A stretch of 64,000 bases of DNA from Actinospineispora eucalypti. Its GTDB lineage: Bacteria; Actinomycetota; Actinomycetes; Mycobacteriales; Pseudonocardiaceae. How positions within the stretch are numbered: position 1 is the stretch's first letter; every line of letters begins with the position of its first letter. Positions 55,749 through 63,600 of the stretch are shown here, in pieces. The notes beneath the pieces are model-generated. The model was not told the DNA's origin. It did not search any database and saw nothing but the letters and a program-made list of their open reading frames with translations. A program made the position numbers and the translations under genes. The stretch spans positions 868,001-932,000 of the forward strand of contig JACHMT010000004.1 in the NCBI GenBank assembly GCA_014208095.1, in the 5' to 3' direction.

Positions 55749-56384
55749 CTAGGCGGCCGGCCGGGCGATCGCGGTGACCAGCCGGTGCACCACCGGGCGC
55801 AGGATCCGTTCCTCGAAGTCGCGGCGGGGCAGCGCGAGCTGACCGGCCAGCAGCCCGCCGATCGCGTTGATCAGCCGCGCGGAGTCCGCGCGCGGGTCGG
55901 TGGAGCCCAGCTCGGTGAGCGCCTTCTCGGCCAGCCGGGCGAAGGCGCGCCCGCGTTCGGCGAGCACCTCACGCAGCTCCGGGGTGCGCGAGGCGGCGAG
56001 CTGCAGCTCGAACGTGGCGATGCCGACGTCCCGGTCGCCCTGCACCATCACCGACGCCAGCACGCACAGCCGGTCGGTGAACGCCTCCGGGTTGCGCGCG
56101 TGCCGTTCCAGCTGCGACCAGTACGGCTGCAGCAGTGCGGCCTGCCGCCGCATCAGGTACTCCAGGGTCTGCTGGAGCAGCACGTCGCGGGAGCCGAAGT
56201 GGTGCACCACCGCGCCCGGCTCGGCGTTGACCTCGGCGGTCACCGCCCGGTGGGTGACGCCGGCGGTGCCCTCCCGGGCGATGATCCGCACGGTGGCCTC
56301 GATCAGCTCCTGGCGCAGCCGGGTACCCCGCCGGATCCGCTCATCAGCGGTATCGCCGTTCGACCGGCGGAGATGGACAGCCAC
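55749..56384 (-). CDS. TetR-family transcriptional regulator
   Basis: 211 residues. HTH: GTAGVTHRAVTAEVNAEPGAVVHHFGSRDVLLQQTLEYL, a variant recognition helix (GAVVHHFGS) of the KstR/TetR type. C-terminal domain is helical. GTG at 56384 abuts the palindrome AAGAT-G-ATCTT. Divergent from the MDMPI-family gene starting at 56573, its probable target. Confidence 0.85.
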   Translation of the reverse strand: MAVHLRRSNGDTADERIRRGTRLRQELIEATVRIIAREGTAGVTHRAVTAEVNAEPGAVVHHFGSRDVLLQQTLEYLMRRQAALLQPYWSQLERHARNPEAFTDRLCVLASVMVQGDRDVGIATFELQLAASRTPELREVLAERGRAFARLAEKALTELGSTDPRADSARLINAIGGLLAGQLALPRRDFEERILRPVVHRLVTAIARPAA

Positions 56385-56395
56385 AAGATGATCTT
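56385..56395. promoter_or_regulatory. Short operator palindrome at the TetR start
   Basis: AAGAT-G-ATCTT directly before the GTG at 56384. Small but perfectly placed for autoregulation. Confidence 0.4.
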
Positions 56396-56572
56396 ATGGA
56401 CCGCCCGGGGCCGCTCCCGCCGAATTGCGCCCGCCCTCGGCGACCGGGGCCAATCCAGAGACGGTCGGCAGGCGAAGTGAAACCTCCTGGCCCGGCGCCG
56501 CCGGGCGATGAGTTCGCCCCCGGCCGCGAGTCTCACTTGGCGAACCCCCGTGGCGGAGCTAAGGGAGAAGCC

Positions 56573-57205
56573 GTGAAGGACGACATCTGGCCGATGGTGC
56601 ACGCGGAGCGCGCGGCGCTGATCGACGACCTCGCCCGGGTCGCACCGGAGCGGTGGGAAGAGCCTTCGCTCTGCCCCGGGTGGACCGTGCACGACGTGGT
56701 GGCGCACATGGTCGACGTCGCCCGGACCACCAGGCTGGGCTTCGTGGTCGGCCTGGCCGCGGCGGGCTTCGACTTCCACCGGCAGAACCAGCGCGGGGTG
56801 GCGCGGGAACGGGGCGCCTCCCCGGCGGAGACGCTGGAGCGGTTGCGCGAGGTGGCGTCGCGGACGTCGACCCCGCCGGCGCCGCTGGACACCCGGCTGG
56901 TCGAGGAGGTCGTGCACGGCGAGGACATCCGCCGGCCGCTGGGCCTGACCCGGTCCTACCCGCTGGAGGCGGTGGCGCGGTCGCTGCGACTGCAGGCCCG
57001 CACGTCCGCGTCCTTCGGCGGGGCCAAGGAGCTGGTGGCCGGGGTCCGGCTGACCGCGACCGACGCCGACCTCTCCATCGGGGAGGGGCCGGAGGTCAGC
57101 GGGACCGCGCTGTCCCTGCTGCTGGCCGTCTCCGGGCGACCGGTGGCGCCGGACGAGCTCGCCGGGCCGGGGGTCGCCGCGCTGGCTACGAGCGGAAGTG
57201 GATGA
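56573..57205 (+). CDS. Maleylpyruvate-isomerase-family (MDMPI/DinB-like) protein
   Basis: 210 residues. N-terminal mycothiol-dependent DinB-like four-helix bundle (HAERAALIDDLARVAPERWEEPSLCPGWTVHDVVAHMVD) with the metal-type His pattern H47/H52 region, and a C-terminal MDMPI_C-like part (RLTATDADLSIGEG...VSGTALSLLLAVSGRP). Members isomerise or transfer groups on small molecules using mycothiol. Ligands are partly conserved, activity likely. GTG at 56573 follows AAGGGAGAAG. Overlaps the convergent propeller gene by 20 nt. Confidence 0.82.
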   Translation: MKDDIWPMVHAERAALIDDLARVAPERWEEPSLCPGWTVHDVVAHMVDVARTTRLGFVVGLAAAGFDFHRQNQRGVARERGASPAETLERLREVASRTSTPPAPLDTRLVEEVVHGEDIRRPLGLTRSYPLEAVARSLRLQARTSASFGGAKELVAGVRLTATDADLSIGEGPEVSGTALSLLLAVSGRPVAPDELAGPGVAALATSGSG

Positions 57206-58145
57206 CCTCGTGCGCACCCCGGTCCAGGGGGACCGTGCGCTCGACCGTCCAGCTCGCGGTGTCGATGACTGTCATGTTGGCGTCGTTGGCGTTGTCCACG
57301 AAGACCCGGCGGCCGTCCGGGCTGGAGGTGATGCCGAGCGGCCCCGCGCCGACCTCCACCTGAGCCACGATCTTCCGCGCGGCCGGGTCGTACACGCTGA
57401 CCGACCCGGGAACCGGCCGCTGGAAGCTCCACCGGCTCAGGTGGAAGTGCGAGATGACCACCAGGCCGGTCTCGGTCAGGTGCATGCGGTGCGGGTTGTC
57501 CGGGAGTTGCACGCTGTGCCGCTCGGTGTCCGTGGCGGTGTCGATGACGTGCAGCAACGGCCGGCCCCGGTCGCAGGCGTAGAGCAGCCGCCCGTCCCGT
57601 GACACCTCCAGGTCCTCCGAGCCGTTCGGCATCGGGATCTTGCCGAGCAGCCGGTCGGCCGTCAGGTCCAGCACGGATACGAAGCTGGCCTCCTTGTTGC
57701 CGGTGTAGGCCTTGCTCCGGTCGGGCAGCGCGGCCAGCCAGTGCGGGCCCGGTGCTTCGGTGGGGATGTGCCCGGTGACGGCGAGGGTGGCCAGGTCCAG
57801 CCCGGCCACGCAGCCGCCGTGCGACTCGCAGGCCAGGTAGAGCCGGTCGCGCACCGGGTCCAGGTACATGTCGTGTGGGCCGGCGTACGGCGAGATGTCG
57901 ACGATCTCGGTGATCCGCCACTCGGCCACGTCGATCACCACGATCTCGGCGCCGTGCGGGCCGTGCTGGTCGTAGAAGCCGTCCCGGTAGGTGATCGCCA
58001 CGTAGAGCCGGTTGCGGCGCTGGTCGAACACCAGCATGTGCGGCTCGGGCGGCGTCTCGATGCGGGCGACCTCGGTGTAGTCGTCGGCGTCCAGGGCGAT
58101 CACGGTGTGGCCCAGCTGGTTGCAGGTGGCCAGGTAATTGGTCAT
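57186..58145 (-). CDS. YncE-like seven-bladed beta-propeller protein
   Basis: 319 residues, no signal peptide. Repeated blades such as NYLATCNQLGHTVIALDADDYTEVARIETPPEP and AHEVIHFRS with characteristic YVxN/D-x-TVSVID-type repeats (FVSVLDLTADRLLGKI, NMTVIDTASWTVERTV). Such proteins bind small molecules or act as lactonase-like enzymes; HMLVFDQ/GPHDMYLD blades place His near the top. Function unknown. Its start at 58145 faces a strong terminator-like hairpin. Confidence 0.8.
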   Translation of the reverse strand: MTNYLATCNQLGHTVIALDADDYTEVARIETPPEPHMLVFDQRRNRLYVAITYRDGFYDQHGPHGAEIVVIDVAEWRITEIVDISPYAGPHDMYLDPVRDRLYLACESHGGCVAGLDLATLAVTGHIPTEAPGPHWLAALPDRSKAYTGNKEASFVSVLDLTADRLLGKIPMPNGSEDLEVSRDGRLLYACDRGRPLLHVIDTATDTERHSVQLPDNPHRMHLTETGLVVISHFHLSRWSFQRPVPGSVSVYDPAARKIVAQVEVGAGPLGITSSPDGRRVFVDNANDANMTVIDTASWTVERTVPLDRGAHEVIHFRS

Positions 58146-58255
58146 GACGAATTGGTACCGAGCAATTGGCCGCCCGACTACGGCCTTTGTCGGAATACGA
58201 GGATTTCCCGCCGTGCAGTTGTCATTTCCGGAATTGGTTGTTGCGCGCGGTGAAA

Positions 58256-58287
58256 GGGCGCGGCGGTCATGGGGGACCGCCGCGCCC
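58256..58287 (-). terminator. Intrinsic-type hairpin downstream of the csbD-like gene
   Basis: GGGCGCGGCGGTC (58256-58268) and GACCGCCGCGCCC (58275-58287) pair perfectly around a 6-nt loop, 9 nt after the minus-strand stop at 58297. On the minus strand a short TTTC follows, consistent with termination. Confidence 0.75.
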
Positions 58288-58296
58288 GAGCCCGGG

Positions 58297-58503
58297 TCAG
58301 GTGCCCTGGTGGCCCTGTTCGAAGCGCTCGTGCCGCTCGGCCCGCTGCTCGTGGCGTTCCGCCTCGAGACGGGCGCGCTCGGCCTTCAGCTCCTCCTCGG
58401 ACTTGCGCTGCTGGGCCTGGCCCTCGCGGCGCAGGTCGTCGCTGCCGGTGACGCTGCCGGCGGCCTCCTTGGCCTTGCCCTTCGCCTTTCCGAAAAGCCC
58501 CAT
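58297..58503 (-). CDS. CsbD-like general-stress protein
   Basis: 68 residues, very hydrophilic. MGLFGKAKGKAKEAAGSVTGSDDLRREGQAQQRK is the CsbD signature; the tail is an Arg/Glu-rich helix (EEELKAERARLEAERHEQRAERHERF). CsbD proteins accumulate under stress, mechanism unknown. GGAGGACT precedes the ATG at 58503. Short, and missed if only long frames are considered. Confidence 0.85.
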   Translation of the reverse strand: MGLFGKAKGKAKEAAGSVTGSDDLRREGQAQQRKSEEELKAERARLEAERHEQRAERHERFEQGHQGT

Positions 58504-58589
58504 TGGAGTCCTCCTCTTTGTCCTCGACTGCTCGGACGACCAGGGGCATACCCGCCGCGCGCCCCGATATGCGCCGGGTGGCGTGCGTC

Positions 58590-59036
58590 TCAGAGCACGA
58601 CCGCGACCAGCACCAGGACCAGCACGATCACCGCCGGCGCCATCAGCAGGAGGGTCAAGATCCGGACGGCGGTGACCCGCTCCGCCGCCGGTGACCGGCT
58701 TCCCCGGGGCCGGGTGTTCCCGGGCGGCCCGAGCTCGGCGGCGCGCAGGGCGTTGCCGGGCGACCGGTACTCCAGCACCGGCGGGTCGTGCGGCGCCAGG
58801 GTGGTCGAGGCCAGCCCCACGGGGGCGTTCACCACCTGGTACACGCTCACGCTCACCGCGCGGCCGGCGGGAATCTCGAACACCGCCGTGCCCCACGGCA
58901 GCACGTGGTTGAAGCCGTCGATGTTGACGTGCACCGTCGGGCCGCTCCACCACCGGCTGCCCCACAGGGTCACCGTGAGGGTCCGGACCCGCCCGTCGTG
59001 CCAGCCGGCGTAACGGATCGGCAGGCTCTCGTTCAT
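58590..59036 (-). CDS. Hypothetical membrane-anchored protein
   Basis: 148 residues. No recognised family. The N-terminal 120 residues read like a beta-rich domain (RTLTVTLWGSRWWSGPTVHVNIDGFNHVLPWGTAVFEIPAG, VLEYRSPGNALRAAELGPPGN). One C-terminal membrane helix (VTAVRILTLLLMAPAVIVLVLVLVAVVL) anchors it with the N-terminus probably inside. ATG at 59036 is chosen over 59069 because GGGAGCG lies upstream. It precedes the csbD-like gene in the same orientation. Confidence 0.6.
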   Translation of the reverse strand: MNESLPIRYAGWHDGRVRTLTVTLWGSRWWSGPTVHVNIDGFNHVLPWGTAVFEIPAGRAVSVSVYQVVNAPVGLASTTLAPHDPPVLEYRSPGNALRAAELGPPGNTRPRGSRSPAAERVTAVRILTLLLMAPAVIVLVLVLVAVVL

Positions 59037-59271
59037 CGGTCGCTCCCATCGCCCGTGGTCTACGTGCATTGGGACCCGACCCGGTGCCGAAAGGTTGGGG
59101 CTACCGGTTGATGATCACGATATAAAAGATGGCCTGTTCGCTATCGGACGGATTCTGGAACCGGTGGTCCCGGGCTTACCAGGACGCGCGCCGGTACTTC
59201 GACCTCGAACCGCCGGACCAGCGGGCCAGTCCGCGGTGACCGCCGCCTCCTGGCCTGCTGGGCGCTCGATA

Positions 59272-59408
59272 CATGATCAGCAGGGCATGGTGGCCGTTTC
59301 CGGGCGTCGAGGCGACTCTCATGTCCTGATGACCATGCAAACGGTGATCATCAGGCAACCAGGGCGGTTGTGGCGGCCGGAAACCACGCTGGCTGCCTGC
59401 TGATCATG
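59272..59408. repeat. 137-bp inverted-repeat element with nested hairpins
   Basis: CATGATCAGCAGG (59272-59284) and CCTGCTGATCATG (59396-59408) are perfect inverted ends. Inside, CATGTCCTGATGACCATG (59320) is identical to a motif in the 13.6-kb element, and CCTGATGA/TCATCAGG form an inner hairpin. It borders a truncated dehydrogenase gene. The rest of the 367-nt gap 59037-59271 has at best a 36-codon open frame (59129-59239). Confidence 0.75.
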
Positions 59409-59613
59409 AACGTGACGGCGGTTCTCCGAGCCGGCGAACTGTCGGGGCGTGCTTCGTGCCCGGGGTTCCGGGCCAGTTGAGCTCCCCGGGCGTGAAGCCG
59501 GCGGCGTGGACCTGCACGATGACGTCGTTCTCGGCGGCGTTGGGGTACGGCATGTCGGTCAGCTCGAGCCCGTCGATGCCGGCGTCGCGGTCGTGCACGG
59601 TGATGGCTTTCAT
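59404..59613 (-). pseudogene. 5' fragment of a zinc-type alcohol dehydrogenase
   Basis: Residues 1-52 (MKAITVHDRDAGIDGLELTDMPYPNAAENDVIVQVHAAGFTPGELNWPGT) match the GroES-like start of MDR dehydrogenases. Homology then fades after HAPTV and the frame stops at 59404, inside the inverted-repeat element. The remaining 250 or so residues and the Rossmann domain are missing. The break lies about 35 bp from the element, so insertion or rearrangement there is likely. It followed the HD gene in one operon (10-nt gap). Confidence 0.7.
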
Positions 59614-59623
59614 GTCGGTCCTT

Positions 59624-60271
59624 TCAGCTCGGCCAGGCCGAGCCGATGATGCGCTCGACGGTGGTCGTGCGCCGGTAATCGGGGATGAAATGCTCGAGGA
59701 CGTCGGAGTTCACGGTCCCGTTGGTGGTCTCCGGGCGGTCTTTCTGCCCGTCGAAGTAGGCCCGGAGGAACTCCTTCTTGAAGTCGCCCCGGGGATGGGC
59801 GGCGAGAATTTCCCCGACCCGGTCGGCGTCGAGCCCGTCCAGGCCGAAACCGAGCACGTCGGTCAGCACGCCGAGGTACAGGGAGGCGATCTCCGGACCC
59901 ATCCGGTCGGGAATCCCCGGCGTCGTGTGCAGGGCGATCGCTGTCCACACGGTGTCCGAGGCAGCCGGTGAGAAACCGTGCTCCACCAGGAACCGGCGCG
60001 CGTGGTCGGCCCCGTCCACCTCGAAACGCCGCTGGACGTCGGAGAACGGCGTCAGCAGGCCGGTGTCGTGGAACAGCGCGGCGAGGTAGAGCAGCTCGGG
60101 ATCGGGTTTCACCCCGAGCCGGCGCGCGTGGATTTCGCCGAAGAAGAAGACGCGGAGGGAATGGTGGTAGATGAGGGGGCTGGTCGTCTCCCGGATGAGG
60201 CGAGTCGCTTCGGCGGCCGCCGCCGTCTCCGGAATCCGTATCCCCGCGATGACCTCGGACATGTTAGCCAT
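59624..60271 (-). CDS. HD-domain hydrolase, cyanamide-hydratase-like
   Basis: 215 residues (212 from the next ATG). HD pattern H36-H ... H-D (SPLIYHHSLRVFFFGEIHARRLGVKPDPELLYLAALFHDTGLLTPF) and a further D in VEHGFSP...WTAIALHTT. Strong likeness to the cyanamide-hydratase branch that hydrates cyanamide or similar nitriles and can act on other small N-compounds. Metal-dependent. Divergent from a GlxA-type regulator; the next gene of its operon (an alcohol dehydrogenase) is broken. Confidence 0.82.
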   Translation of the reverse strand: MANMSEVIAGIRIPETAAAAEATRLIRETTSPLIYHHSLRVFFFGEIHARRLGVKPDPELLYLAALFHDTGLLTPFSDVQRRFEVDGADHARRFLVEHGFSPAASDTVWTAIALHTTPGIPDRMGPEIASLYLGVLTDVLGFGLDGLDADRVGEILAAHPRGDFKKEFLRAYFDGQKDRPETTNGTVNSDVLEHFIPDYRRTTTVERIIGSAWPS

Positions 60272-60362
60272 GCTGCCGATCGCGCCCCGGCCGACGCCGC
60301 CTCCATCCGGCCAGGAATCCCTTAAATCCGGACGGGCGAAAACGGTGTGCTACCAATGCGCC

Positions 60363-61328
60363 GTGCCCCGCCGCGTCGCCGTCCTCGTCTACGACGGGGT
60401 AACGCTGTTGGACGTCGCCGGGCCGGCCGAGGTGTTCCAGGAGGCGAACCGGTTCGGGGCCGACTACGAGATCGCGCTCTTGTCGCCGACCGGTGACGAC
60501 GTCACGTCGAACCTCGGCATCAGGGTTGCGGTCGCCGGTTCCGTCGCCTCCGAGCCGGCGCCGCACCTATTCCTGGTGGCCGGCTCGAGCCTCTACCCGC
60601 GTACAGCCGTGCCGCGAGACCTGGCGGAGGCCGCGCGGGGGCCGGCCGCCCGGGCCGGCCGGGTCGCGTCGATCTGCACCGGCGCATTCGTCCTCGCCGC
60701 CGCGGGCCTCCTCGACGGCAAGCGCGCAACCACGCACTGGAAGGTCACGCGCAAGCTGGCCGCCCAGTACCCGACGTGCCGGGTCGAGCCCGACGCGATC
60801 TACGTCCGCGACGGCACCACGTACACCTCGGCCGGGGTGACCGCGGGAATCGACCTGGCTCTCGCGCTCCTCGAGGAGGACCACGGCGCCGACCTGGCCC
60901 GCGACGTCGCCCGCGCCCTGGTGGTCTACATGCAGCGTTCGGGTGGGCAGTCCCAGTTCTCAGCACCGTTGCAGGGGCCGCCGCCCCGCTCGCCCGCCCT
61001 GCGGAAGATCACCGACCTGGTGACGGCGAACCCCGAACGTGACCACTCGCCCGGTGAGCTGGCCAAGCAGCTCAGCGTGAGCCCCCGGCAACTCACCCGG
61101 CTCTTCCACGACGAACTGTCCACCACGCCGGCCCGGTACGTGGAGAGCATCCGGTTCGACATGGCCCGCGCGCTGCTCGACCAGGGACACACCGCCACGC
61201 ACGCCGCGACCGCGGCCGGATTCCCCAGCTACGAGAGCCTGCGACGGGTGTTCGCGCGGGAGCTGTCGATCAGCCCCGCCGCGTACCAACGCCGGTTCAG
61301 CACCGCGCGCCGCCCGAACCCGCAATAG
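60363..61328 (+). CDS. GlxA-family AraC-type regulator
   Basis: 321 residues. N-terminal DJ-1/PfpI-like domain (VAVLVYDGVTLLDVAGPAEVFQEANRFG, CTGAFVLAAAGLLDGKRATTHWK) without the catalytic Cys context of proteases, and a C-terminal AraC HTH (PRQLTRLFHDELSTTPARYVESIRFDMARALL, SYESLRRVFARELSISPAAYQRRF). GTG at 60363. It is divergent, with 91 nt between, from the HD/dehydrogenase operon and probably regulates it. Confidence 0.88.
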   Translation: MPRRVAVLVYDGVTLLDVAGPAEVFQEANRFGADYEIALLSPTGDDVTSNLGIRVAVAGSVASEPAPHLFLVAGSSLYPRTAVPRDLAEAARGPAARAGRVASICTGAFVLAAAGLLDGKRATTHWKVTRKLAAQYPTCRVEPDAIYVRDGTTYTSAGVTAGIDLALALLEEDHGADLARDVARALVVYMQRSGGQSQFSAPLQGPPPRSPALRKITDLVTANPERDHSPGELAKQLSVSPRQLTRLFHDELSTTPARYVESIRFDMARALLDQGHTATHAATAAGFPSYESLRRVFARELSISPAAYQRRFSTARRPNPQ

Positions 61329-61331
61329 CGG

Positions 61332-61994
61332 TCAGGCACCGGCGGGACGCCGCGCGACCAGCACCAGCCCGCGAACGCCGGCCCCGCCGTCCGGCAGCCG
61401 CAGCTCCGCCACCGGCTCGAGGCCGGCGGAGGCCAGCAGGGCCGAGAGCTGCTCGGGCTGCCAAAGATGAGTGGTCCAGGACACCGGCACGGCGCCGTAG
61501 GCCTCGGTGCGTTCGATGTCGCCGTCGCCCATGTGGGTCGCCACGATGAGGTGCCCGCCCGGAACCAGCGCTCGGGCGAAGGACTCGAGGACCCCCGGGA
61601 GCACGTGACGCGGCAGGTTGAACAGCGACCACCAGCCGAGGATCCCGCCGAACGAGGAGTGTTCCAGCTCGAGCTCGGTCGCCGAGGCGACCGCGAACCG
61701 CTGCTCGGGGTGCAGGCGCCGGGCGTGCTCGATCATCCGCGCCGAGAGGTCGACCCCGGTGACGTCGAGGCCGTGCCCGGCCAGGTACCTGGTCACGCTT
61801 CCCGGGCCACAGCCGACGTCCAGGACCGGGCCGAGGCCGCGCACCGAGGCAACGAAGCCGTCCATCGCCGCCTGCAGCCACGGGTGGGTCCTGATGTCGC
61901 CGAGGTTCATCTCGACGTAGTTGTCGGCGACGCGGTCGTAGGAGGCCCGCACGTCGTCGAGGTCGGCCGGTTGTTCGATCTGGGAAGCGGTCAC
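61332..61994 (-). CDS. Class I SAM-dependent methyltransferase
   Basis: 220 residues. Motif I VLDVGCGPGSVTRYLAGHG, motif post-I VTGVDLSARMIEHARR, motif II region FGGILGWWSLFNL, motif III VPGGHLIVATHMGD. Likely small-molecule O-, C- or N-methyltransferase; substrate unknown. GTG at 61994 is chosen; the frame beyond has no recognisable domain. Convergent with the GlxA gene, stops 3 nt apart. Confidence 0.87.
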   Translation of the reverse strand: MTASQIEQPADLDDVRASYDRVADNYVEMNLGDIRTHPWLQAAMDGFVASVRGLGPVLDVGCGPGSVTRYLAGHGLDVTGVDLSARMIEHARRLHPEQRFAVASATELELEHSSFGGILGWWSLFNLPRHVLPGVLESFARALVPGGHLIVATHMGDGDIERTEAYGAVPVSWTTHLWQPEQLSALLASAGLEPVAELRLPDGGAGVRGLVLVARRPAGA

Positions 61995-62199
61995 GGCACC
62001 GGACCCTAATGACCACCACCGACACTCGTGCGGGGGTGGCGCCCGGGACGGGTCCCGAGCGGCCCGTGGCAAGTTGATTTTGCAAAGACTTAATGGAGTG
62101 CCTGGTCAAAGGCGTAGACGCGGTGATCCTCGCTGGATACCGTGATCAACAACTTGGCTTGGCCGCCGCCGGGACAACCACCTTTTGGAGTAGATCGCC

Positions 62200-62706
62200 A
62201 TGACCAGCGCAGGGTCGCTCGGAAAGATCACGGTCGCCGGTGGCGTGCTGTGCGCCGTCTTCGCCGGCGTCGCGCCGGGCGTGGCGATGGCCCAGCCGGC
62301 GGTCGCCCCCGCCGCCTATCAGGCCACCCAGCAGGGTGACGGCAGCGACGACGGGCCGGACAACGACTGGACCACCAACCCGCTCGGTGGTGGAGGCGGC
62401 GGCCAGCGCTCGGGCGGGCAGCAGGGCGTCTCGGAGTTGAGCGACTGCGACACGCTGCGGTGCCTGCGGGAGCAGGCTGGCAAGCAGCAGCAGTCGAGCG
62501 GTTCGCGGGGCTCCCAGATCGCGCCGGGTGAGCCGAACCCCTCGGGTGGTGGCGGCCTGGACAAGACCATCAACGACTTCGTCCAGCAGATCATGAAGTG
62601 GGTGAGGGGAATCGTCGGCTCGTCCGTGCCGTCGCGGATTCCGCCGGTGCAGCTGCCGAAGCCCACCGTGCCGCCGATGCCGCTGCCGCACCCGGTCGAC
62701 AAGTAG
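62200..62706 (+). CDS. Secreted Gly/Pro-rich protein of unknown function
   Basis: 168 residues. Signal peptide ending near GVAMA (MTSAGSLGKITVAGGVLCAVFAGVAPGVAMA). The mature part is Gly-, Gln- and Ser-rich with a DCDTLRCLREQ pair of Cys, and ends in a Pro-rich stretch (VQLPKPTVPPMPLPHPVDK). Probably exported and unstructured, maybe wall-associated. GGAGTAGATCGCC precedes the ATG. No family identified. Confidence 0.65.
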   Translation: MTSAGSLGKITVAGGVLCAVFAGVAPGVAMAQPAVAPAAYQATQQGDGSDDGPDNDWTTNPLGGGGGGQRSGGQQGVSELSDCDTLRCLREQAGKQQQSSGSRGSQIAPGEPNPSGGGGLDKTINDFVQQIMKWVRGIVGSSVPSRIPPVQLPKPTVPPMPLPHPVDK

Positions 62707-62735
62707 GCGTTATCCCCGTCGAGGGTGAGGCTGGG

Positions 62736-62809
62736 CGCCCCCGGCAGGACTCGAACCTGCGACCGCCGGATTAGAAGTCCGATGCTCTGTCCAGCTGAGC
62801 TACGAGGGC
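62736..62809 (-). tRNA. tRNA-Arg(TCT)
   Basis: 74-nt cloverleaf. Acceptor GCCCTCG pairs with CGGGGGC (one G-U), D-arm contains TAGCTCAGCTGGACAGAGC, anticodon stem TCGGA/TCCGG with loop CTTCTAA giving anticodon TCT, T-arm CGCAGGTTCGAGTCCTGCC. Discriminator G; CCA is not encoded. Reads AGA codons, rare in this genome. Confidence 0.93.
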
Positions 62810-62883
62810 CCGCACCGGCACGCGGGTCCGGTACGGGATGAGGGTATCGCCCCGGCCGGTCCTGAGTTCCGCTCGCTCAACCG

Positions 62884-62918
62884 TTGACATAGTGAAGAAC
62901 TTCAATATGCTGAAGTTC
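62884..62918 (+). promoter_or_regulatory. Promoter with overlapping operator of the XRE-cupin gene
   Basis: TTGACA (62884-62889) and TATGCT (62906-62911), 16 nt apart, match sigma-70. The perfect palindrome GAACTTCA-N6-TGAAGTTC (62897-62918) covers the -10 and ends one base before the ATG at 62919, so transcription probably starts at or just before the ATG (leaderless) and is shut off when the palindrome is bound, most likely by the encoded XRE protein. Confidence 0.8.
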
Positions 62919-63515
62919 ATGACGCGCGCGGCCGATCCGGAGACTTCCGTCGACGCCGGGCGCCTGCTCACCGCCGTGGGGGCGAAGGTCCGCGAGCTGC
63001 GCAAGGAGCGCGGGCTGACCCTGGAACAACTGGCCGAGTCGACCGGTCTGAGCACCGGGATCATCAGCCAGATCGAGCGGGGGAAGGCCAATCCGGCGTT
63101 CACCTCGCTCGCCCAGCTGGCCCACGGGCTGAACATCCCGGTCGGCCGGCTGTTCCACGTCGAGGAGCGCAGTTCGCCGGTGGTGCGCAAGGGGGAGCGC
63201 CGCCGGCTGGACCACCACGGTCTCAAGTCCGACGACGTCTACGAGCTGCTCACGCCGGACCTGAACGGCGCGCTGGAAGCGACCTGGGTGGAGACCTCGC
63301 CCGGCTCGGACACCAGCGCCACGCCGTTCCGGCACAACGGCGAGGAGTTCGGTCTGGTGCTGTCCGGGGTCAAGGACGTCTATCTGGACGGCGTCCCGCA
63401 CCGGCTGTACGCGGGTGACTCGATCCGCTACGCATCCACGATTCCGCACTGGTACGTGAACCCGGGCGACGAGGTCTGCACCTCGGTCTGGGTGATCACT
63501 CCACCTACCTGGTAA
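62919..63515 (+). CDS. XRE-family regulator with C-terminal cupin domain
   Basis: 198 residues. N-terminal HTH_3 (VGAKVRELRKERGLTLEQLAESTGLSTGIISQIERGKANPAFTSLAQLAHGLNIPVGRLF) and a C-terminal cupin (GALEATWVETSPGSDTSATPFRHNGEEFGLVLSGVKDVYLDGVPHRLYAGDSIRYASTIPHWYVNPGD) with likely metal/ligand residues H, E and H. Such regulators (PuuR/SutR-like) sense small metabolites. ATG 62919 is preferred over 62907 because of promoter geometry. The MHS transporter gene follows 85 nt later and is the probable target. Confidence 0.9.
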   Translation: MTRAADPETSVDAGRLLTAVGAKVRELRKERGLTLEQLAESTGLSTGIISQIERGKANPAFTSLAQLAHGLNIPVGRLFHVEERSSPVVRKGERRRLDHHGLKSDDVYELLTPDLNGALEATWVETSPGSDTSATPFRHNGEEFGLVLSGVKDVYLDGVPHRLYAGDSIRYASTIPHWYVNPGDEVCTSVWVITPPTW

Positions 63516-63600
63516 CTCGAACCGACTTTCGCCGCACCGGCAACACCGCACCGGCCCGGCGCGCACTGTCGCGCGCCCAGAAACCGAAGGTGTCCCCGCC

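Noticed and set aside
62736..62809. Integration site of a mobile element at the tRNA-Arg gene
   Set aside because: No integrase gene, no direct repeat of the tRNA 3' end and no phage-like genes nearby.
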